This document shows, one piece after another, positions 56,298-64,000 of a DNA stretch of 64,000 nt (position 1 is its first letter; every line of letters starts with the position of its first letter). Position numbers and translations under genes: made by a program. Origin of the DNA: Pseudopyrenochaeta lycopersici (taxonomy: Eukaryota; Ascomycota; Dothideomycetes; Pleosporales; Pseudopyrenochaetaceae); contig NHZP01000058.1 of the NCBI GenBank assembly GCA_003313425.1, positions 226,991-290,990 on the forward strand. Reading direction: 5' to 3'. Under the pieces are notes generated by a model. The model searched no databases. It was not told the origin of the DNA and saw nothing but the letters and a program-made list of their open reading frames with translations.

Positions 56298-56310
56298 ACG
56301 ACCCCCCCCT
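56298..56310 (-). promoter_or_regulatory. Polypurine tract of gypsy-4
   Basis: GAGGGGGGGGTCG on the minus strand directly abuts the 3' LTR, as expected for plus-strand DNA priming. Confidence 0.75.
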
Positions 56311-59300
56311 CAAAAATAGTAAGGGCCTCTAAACTGAGAGACAAAAATTTAAGATAAAACATAAGAAAACTGTTTACTACTAAGTCTCTCTAACTTAGTA
56401 AATCTAGTAATAGGCTTTATATAGCGCTGCGTATGTCTAAACAGTTTCTTATACAAAATTACTAAGCTCTAAGGTGTTTTCTAATACTTTTACTCTGTAA
56501 CGTAAAAATAGAACCTAAAGACCTTTATATAATATATATAGGAGTAACCTTTGCAATTTTCGTTTAGTTATAAGGTCCCTAGACGTGGCGCGCAAAGTAA
56601 GGCGCACTGTGCAGAGTAAGGGCGAAGGTAAGTAATCTTAAGGCTATAGATGCGCGAATTAAGGCTAGAGGCGCGTAAATTAAGGCAAATTAAGGCGCGC
56701 TAACTTAAGTAAAACTGTTTAGATACCTTTATCGCCGCTAAGATACTCTTCTGCAGCTAGCCTATCCTTATTAAGTAGTAACTAATTTGGAGGCATATAA
56801 TAAGTAGGTAGCTTAGGCTTATTAGGCTGTTGCTAATAAAATAGATAAGCGTTGTAGTTGTTAGGGTACTTAGTTACTAGGTGCTAGGTAGGTTTTAGGT
56901 ATCTAGTCTATTTAATTAGGTACTGCTACTCGCGCTTTTAGCAGCCTTTAACGCTAGTTTGCTAGTAATTAAGAAAATTATTAATAAGCTACTCGTCTTA
57001 AACCTTACTGTTAGGATTAATTACTTTAATAGCTACTAGCTGAGCTAGCGCTTAATCTAGAAGCCCTTTTAAGGGCGCAGGCTAAAGAAGCTTAAGGTAA
57101 AATATAAGAAAAACTCTGCTACCTAACATGTCTAGTAGAAGGTCTAATTAATACGCCTAGCTGTTATACATAACTCTTATAACGCTGTAAGGCCCTACCT
57201 ACTTAAGGTTTAGCTTCTTTAATTCTTATTTAGTAGACTAATTAATTATATTAACTATAACTTAGTCTTTAACAGCGTACTTTAGCACTAATTAGCGAGA
57301 GGTGTTAGCGTAGTAAGCTTATTCTTATTAAGCCTATAGTATTTATTCTTATAAATAAGTAACTAGGTCTGCGTAGGTGTTTATAAGCTTATCTACCTAG
57401 ATTTTATTACTAGCTGTAGCGCTACTAAGCTTTTTATTATAGTTTTCCCTTAAGTATATACTACTATAAAGGTAATATCTAAGATCTATAAAGAATAGCG
57501 TTATACTTATAGAGGCGTTAACTATATTATTAGCCTAAAACTTAGTAACGTAAAGCTAGGCAGCCTAGTTAGTTTATGCGTAGTTAATATACTAACAAAG
57601 ATAAATTTCTAAGGCTTAATTTACCTACTTAGTCTACCTGTCTGTTTTAGGGTAATAGGCTGTTAATAAGCGCTGTTAGATACGCAGTCGCTCACAGACC
57701 TACCTCTAAAACTAACTAATAAAATTTAAACTATAGTTAGAGATAATACTAAAGGGAATGCTATATAATTTAAAGACCTCTATAAAGTACCTAGCGGCTT
57801 TAGCTATAGTACAGCTATACGTAAGAAAAAAGTACTATCTTTTCGTAAGGCGGTCTATAATAATAAGAATATTCTTAAAAGTATAGCTATCTAGCTAAAA
57901 GGTAAGTAAATCTTAAATAAAATTAACTAAAATTTCCGTCTAGCGTCTATAAGGCACTAGCAGTAGCTGTAAGTAACTATGCTTACTATCCTAAGAGCTT
58001 TTTATTTAGTAATAAGTAGCGCACGCGTTATAATACTGTTTAATTAACAGGTGTATCTTTAGCTAGTAATACTGCGAGTATATAAAGAAGAACGTGTTAC
58101 GAGGGCTCTTATAACTAGTAATTTAATAGTTATAATATAACTCTATAATACGTCAGCGTAACTATAAGTTAGGAGGCACGTAAAGCCTAGTCTTGTCTAT
58201 CTATAGGCGTTAGGAAGCTTCTTCACCTATGCTTAACAGGTCTGCAGCAGAGAAATAGTAGCTATTCTTATAAAACTATAATAGTAATTTAGCAGTTTCT
58301 ATATTAATAGCTTTAAAGGCCTTTTTAGCTATAGCGTTGTTAGCGTACGCAGCGTCTAGGATTTCTTCTGTTAACTAATAGTTGTCCTCGTAATAGGGCA
58401 GCGAAGGATCTATTATACTATTAATAGGCGTAGGATTATTATTATTATTATTAAATTCTATAGGAAAGTCTATTTTATAAGCGCAGGTAAAGTAAAATTA
58501 TATTACCTTAGCTTATTCTTAGGACATTTAGTCTAGGGACATAGGTTAACTAAGGGCTAAGGCGCGTAAGGCTGTTACAACTGCTAGTTGTATGCCTAGG
58601 GAGAGTACTTAGAGTCTAAGAATAGCAGCCTGTATACTATAATAAGGGTCTTCTACGTCTATTAGAGTATCCTAAAGTTAATAGCTTAAAGCGTCTACTT
58701 TACTATTAGTTTCCCTAAGAGTATAGATAATCTTAAAGTTAAACTAGCTAAGAAATAAAGACTACTATACTTACTATTAGCTAAGTTTTTTAGTTATTAT
58801 AAACTATTCTAGGTTCTTATAGTCTATTATTACCTATATTAGTTAAGAAGAGCCTATAAGTTTAGGCTCCTATTCCTTAAATACCTATATAATTACTATA
58901 AGTTTAAGATTATAAATATTATAGTTATACTCTACTAGAGAGTATTTCTTTAAAAAGAAAGTAATAGGTTATAAGACGTCCTTATTATTATATTACTTTA
59001 TAACCTTACCTAATGCTTATCCTAACGTATTAGTAAAGATATAGATTTACTTAGTAGGATAAGGATTAAAATACTTTAATACTACGCCTATATAAAATAC
59101 TGCTTTAAGAGCCTTAAAAGCTTTTACTTCCTCCTCCCCCTATATAATTAGCTTATAATAAACCTTCTTATAGGCGGGTTTATTAGGATTACTACTTTTC
59201 TTTTCTATAATAGTAGCCTTAATAAGGCGTGTAAGTAGTAACGCTATCTTTAAGTAGCCTTTAATAAAGCGCTAGGAGAAGCTAGTATACTTAAGAAAAG

Positions 59301-62300
59301 TAAGTATATCTTAGGTAGTCTTTAGTATTTCCTATTACTATACAGCCTTAATCTTCTTAGAGTTAATTTTAATACCCTTATTTATAATTATTATACCTAG
59401 GAACTTAATATAGTCTGTGTAAAATTCTAATTTATGCAGGTCTATATAGAACCCTTTTTCCTTAAAGTGCGTAAGCACCTTTTTTATATACTTTATGTAG
59501 GCTTCTACTAATTCTAAGAAAACTAAGATATTATCTAGATAAGTAGTATAAAACTTATTAAGGTACTTAAAAAGAGTACTATTAATTACCCTTTAAAACG
59601 TAGCTAGAGTATTATAGAGGCCTATAGGCATTACGCGGTATTAATAAGTGCCCTAACGCGTAGAGAAGGTAGTAAGCTACTCTAAACTAGGCTTTATATA
59701 AATTTAATAAAAAGCGTGCATAATATTAAATTTAGAAAAGATAACAGCTTTATTAAGCTTAGCTAAAGTCTCGCAGAAGAAAGGAATTAGGTATTAATCC
59801 TTAACAGAGGCTTTATTAAGGTCTTAATAATCTACGTAGACTTAAATACTACTACTAAGTTTAGTAATAATAAGTAAGTTATTTTATATAGTAGAGGGTC
59901 CCTAGAAGATAAAATCCTAGGCCTCTATCTCCTAAATATATTACTTAATAGCTTTAAACTATTTACTAGAAAATAGTCTTACTTAATAATTAGGCACCTT
60001 AGCTCCTAGCTTAAGCTTAATCTTATAGTTATGTTCTATGTAATCTAAGAGCTTAGCTACAGCTGCTTTATTAAATATAAGAATAATTAAGGTATATTCC
60101 TTAAGTAGGTGCAAAGGCAGGATATCTTTTAACAAGACTTCCTTAGGAGAGTTAAAGAACTTATTATAGTCCTTTTATGCTGCTGCGTAATAGATTTTCT
60201 ATAACGCTCTTAGTAGTAAGCAATAAACTATTATAAATAGAGGGTAGTTTTTTTATTTAGTAAACGCCTAAATAGCTCTTAGTAAGATAACCTTAATACC
60301 TACTGCAGGTTTAGTTTGCTAGTGTAGTACTTAGTATTCGTCGTCTAGCTTTGCTAGGGCTGCAGTATCTAACTTTACCTGTTATTAGCTAGTCTTACCT
60401 TTATTCCTACTATCTGTAGAGGAACTAGGCTGTGTAGAGGCGTTAGGCGTAGCTCGCTCGCAGACGACTTGTAGTATATACGAGTATTACTAGCATTCTA
60501 TTTAGTAGTATGCGTTAGGGAATTTAATTATACTCTAACAGTAATTAAAGCGTAGTACGTGTAGTTTCCTCTAGCAGAATCCTAATACTAGGTTAAAGGC
60601 CCTATACTAGTTAAGAATATAGGCAGAAGTGTGCTTAAAGTAAGAATTAATTTTTATATAGAATTTAACCCTATAAGTAATAGATTCTAAAGTAACGCTT
60701 TTATATCCTTCGCATATAATAGGCGTAATAAGAGGAATTAGTTAGAACTCTTAGGTAAGCTAGAGGAGCTGCTGTAAGATAAAGTTTATATCTACCCTGT
60801 TATCTACTAATATCTAGGCGACGTAGGGGGTGTTTTCTTATTATCTAATTATACTTAAGAAAGCGAACTAGTCTAGGCTGTCTAGACATAGCTTATCTTT
60901 CTAGACAGCCTGCGTGTGTTATAGGAGTGCCTACGCTACAGGCTTGTGTATACTGCCCTAGTAAGTAGTAGCTAGCGCAGTTTCCTAAGACTAATTATTA
61001 ACCTTAGATAAAGGACTTTTATCTAGGGTTACTCTTCCCCTAAATAAATAACGTCCTTAGCCTTATTACTGTTACTGTTAGAGGCTTCTTTATAGTTAGA
61101 GTTACTAGTCTCTAGGCTTACGTGCACGTAACAATTAGTAGCTAGGTTACCGCGCGGATTTCCTTAATACTAGTTACAGCTAGAGTCCGCGTTATAAGGC
61201 TTAGGACCGTTAGCTAGCTTGTAGTCACCTATTCTATTATCTTTAAACAACGGACGTAGACCTAGAGCAGGCTCACTAGCTTTCTTAATAGGCTTATCCG
61301 CTGCCGTCCTTAGAACAAATTTACGAGGCGGTGCTAGGCTTAGTCTAGCTAGCGCGTTACGCCCCTTTATTTAATTAGCGAGATACTAAGGCAATTACTA
61401 GAGGTTGTAGCTCTAACATGCATTATTAATTATATTACAAAGAGATTAGAAGTTAGCAGCAGTATAGACAGCAGGCGCGCTGCTAAGGCTCTGTTAGAGA
61501 TAGCCTAGAAGCTTAGCCTAAAGCTTATACGCTTAAGTTACAGTAATTCATCTAAGCTAAGTAGTAATAGCGTTAAACTCTGTCTAGAACAAAGCCTATA
61601 CTTTAACTATAGTAGGGTATTCTAGTAAGCTACGTTCTAAGAAGACTAAAGCATTATATTACTATTCTACTATAACGTAGTAGTTACAGTCGCTAAAGAT
61701 AGAGTTAAGGATATAAAAATACTTAAAGTCGTCCTTATATTAATATAAAAACCTATTAGGCTCTTACAGCAAGGTTTAAGTAGAACCGCTAGTAGCTTAA
61801 AAGATAAATTATACTTACATATTATTATATTACTAGTCTAACCTGTTATTTTTAAAATAGTTAAGTATCTTTATAATCTACCTATAAAGAGTAGGACCCT
61901 TAGAGTATACTAGAGGCACCTAAATTTACTTATTCTTTATAGACAAGAACTAATATAACCCCTTAATCTTATAGTAGAGCTTAGTTAGATAAAAGCTTAG
62001 CGTTACTATATCGCCTAAGGATATTTAGTATTTACAAGTAAGAGGAAGGTTAGTTAAGAGCAGAATACGCTAAGGGGAACTAAACTTATTAAGAATACTG
62101 CCTACTGCGTTACCTTATAGGAGGATTTGTGTAGGCGTACTTATTTCTCCTAGTAGAGGCTTATTTGTAGCTCCTAGGGCTAGCTGTAATAGGGTAAGTC
62201 TAGTAAGGCCTGAAACCTTAGGAGAGCTAGATAACAGATAGTCGCGTAACGCAGAGTTACGCTTATTCTTAATTTCTTGCAACGAACCTTCTAAGGTCTT

Positions 62301-63700
62301 ATAGTTAGCAACGAGCTTATTCTACTACTTACTAAGCTTATTATATTCTTTAACTAGCTTATCCTTTTATTAAGTAAAGCTGCGTTATTATTTAGTTAGT
62401 TCCTGCTTTAGAGTAGAAGCGTTAAGGTAGCGTATCTCTAACAACTTCTTATCCTTATTAAGAGTATGTAAGGCACACCTAAATAGTGTTATTAGGCGTG
62501 TAAGTTACGTAGGCTTAAGGCTTAAGAACTTACTAGAGTAGTTCTTTATAAGCTAGATACCTAAGAGTACTAATTACTAAATAGAAGTAGGTAGACTTAA
62601 GCTTACAGATAGTAGTAAACTTAGAAGGCTACTTAGAGGAAGATAGTTATTAAAGTCCTTAGGGAGACCTAGATTAGCAGCTTCCTTACGTAGCTGCATC
62701 TAATAAGCTCCTGTAGCACGCTGTATTATATTGTAAGAGAAGGAATATAGGTTAACTTTCTTAGTTAACAAGTTAGTACGGGAGTTTATTAGAGTAAATT
62801 TAGGGTACTCTACGTCTTTAATAATAGGGTTTTCTAAGATAACTAGTTCTAAATCCTCTATAGCCTTATTCTTATTCTTTCTCTTAGCGTTAATAAGCTC
62901 TTTCTCTAAGTTAATTACGAGCCGCCTGTGTTTTAGCTAACGCGTTATCTTTCTAATAGGCTTAAAATTTAGGCTGCTAGCTAGAGGACCCTTTATTATA
63001 AGAGCTATCTGCTATTAGGCTAAATAAAGAAGGTTAGATAGAAGTAAGAGTAGATATAGAAGTAAAAGTAAAAGTTAAAGTAAAACTAGAGGGAATCCTT
63101 AAGCTTTAGTAAGCAGACTTAAGATTTAACTATTAGTTAAGTAGTGTTATTAGTTAGGTAAGGTTACTAGGACTAGGAGAAATACTTAGGAGTGTCGTGT
63201 ATAGGCTAAGTTTAGAGAATTACCTAATTAGGAAGTTTTAGAGGGTGAATGCGTGCTTAAGGCAGTACGTGCGCGTAATTAAAACACACGCATAGACTGT
63301 AGTGTGTGAAAGTAGGAATAATCCCTAGAGTGTTCCTATTTAAGGAAGGGAATAATAGGACGTGTCTTATTAATAATAATCCTAGCGTTTAGGTGGCGTA
63401 AAGCGCAGGCACTAAGGTGTAAAATAGGTTACTAGTAAGGAAACCTAGTAAATTCTAAGCTATTCTAAAGCTTAACTAAGGGGGAATAGCTTATAAAATT
63501 TTAGCTAAACTAGCAGTAGAGGATAGCACTGTAAATTAACTATCGTGCGAGGGCTATCCTAAAGCTTAACTAAGGGGGGATAGGATCTGGTCCTAGTACG
63601 TTAGTACTACCTTACTGTTAAACTTACCTAAGAGGTAACAGCTTAAGTAACTGTGTGTTAACTATAGAGAGGAGCTAAAGCGCTGTATAATCTGCTATTA

Positions 63701-64000
63701 TGTAAGGCAGTTAACACGCACAGTTAGGACGGTCTTAGTTAAAGAAACTTAATTTAAAAGGAAATAGACAAAATAGCAGATACCTCTTACCTTTAGGGGA
63801 GAGGTGCTGCCTATATACATAAGCTAGAGCAGGCTAGTCCCGATCCAGTTACCTAGCTTGGTGAAAGGTAAGAGGTAACAGTTACCTTTCACCTGCGTCT
63901 AGTAACTTAGCAGGATCGTTACCTTTCACCTGCGTCTAGTAACTTGTCAGGATTGAACCCTTTCACCTGCGTCTAGTAACCTAAAAGGATTGAACCCTAA
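63701..64000 (-). repeat. gypsy-4 5' LTR (clipped)
   Basis: 300 bp visible, with the same three internal units. Differences from the left LTR are nearly all G-to-A or C-to-T in this copy. Confidence 0.9.

Larger units (their letters stand above)
55997..64000 (-). mobile_element. Ty3/gypsy element (gypsy-4), RIP-degraded, 5' LTR clipped by window end
   Basis: Direct repeats at 55997-56297 and from 63701 to the end are its LTRs (about 301 bp; the right one lacks its last one or two bases). A purine tract GAGGGGGGGGTCG (56298-56310, minus strand) next to the left LTR sets the orientation. Minus-strand RNase H (about 58780-59050; F-F-L-K-K-Y-S-L-V-E-Y-N-Y) and RT Y-L-D-N-I-L-V-F (about 59520-59560), then K-L-E-F-Y and I-K-F-L-G-I-I-I, place it in Ty3/gypsy. 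It is a different family from gypsy-1 to -3. The target duplication begins TTAAT (55992-55996); its partner is outside. Confidence 0.88.

Overview
The window comes from a filamentous ascomycete (Pezizomycotina). Genes carry short 46-93 nt introns with GTAAGT/GTATGT donors and CTAAC/CTGAC-like branch sites. The families are fungal: HET, PNP-NACHT-ankyrin NLR, fungal rhodopsin domain, type III PKS. Long AT-rich blocks show repeat-induced point mutation (RIP): CpA/TpG is depleted, TpA is enriched, CpG is kept, and Gln/Trp codons have become TAA/TAG. I cannot name the species. I saw no tRNA, rRNA or CRISPR.

Layout. 1-1075: 3' part of a type III polyketide synthase. 1457-13704: a four-level nest of transposons. 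Three levels are TA-flanked TIR elements, one is a Tc1/mariner, and inside it sits a Ty3/gypsy chromovirus; I could place every boundary and target-site duplication. 14239-23161: a gene island with an HMT1/ABCB6-like ABC transporter, a six-exon rhodopsin-domain membrane protein (378 aa), a small HET protein and a BTB protein. 24503-27522: weakly RIPped transposon debris (hAT C-terminus, Crypton tyrosine recombinase in two pieces, pogo fragment). 28669-33603: a hypothetical ORF and two broken HET genes. 33808-45828: a Ty1/copia element (184-bp LTRs, TSD TTTGT) split by a gypsy chromovirus (37275-43805, TSD GGCAG). 45840-49778: a pogo fragment abutting a six-exon PNP-NACHT-ankyrin NLR with a frameshift in the ankyrin part. 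51101-64000: a second copy of that chromovirus family on the minus strand, carrying a fresh solo LTR and interrupted by a further gypsy element that runs to the window edge.

Most notable observation. Three chromoviruses (two families) each carry, between the chromodomain end of pol and the 3' LTR, a convergent opposite-strand reading frame. It has a cysteine pattern matching the fungal Zn(II)2Cys6 cluster (C-X2-C-X6-C-X8-C-X2-C-X6/7-C) followed by a charged, helix-prone region. In the three copies 3, 5 and 0 of the six cysteines remain, and every lost one is now tyrosine, as expected from RIP of TGY codons. This suggests a retroelement-borne, DNA-binding-like antisense protein.

The genes between the repeats are mostly of types linked to fungal non-self recognition (HET, NLR), and three of the four HET/NLR loci carry inactivating lesions, consistent with a fast-changing accessory region.
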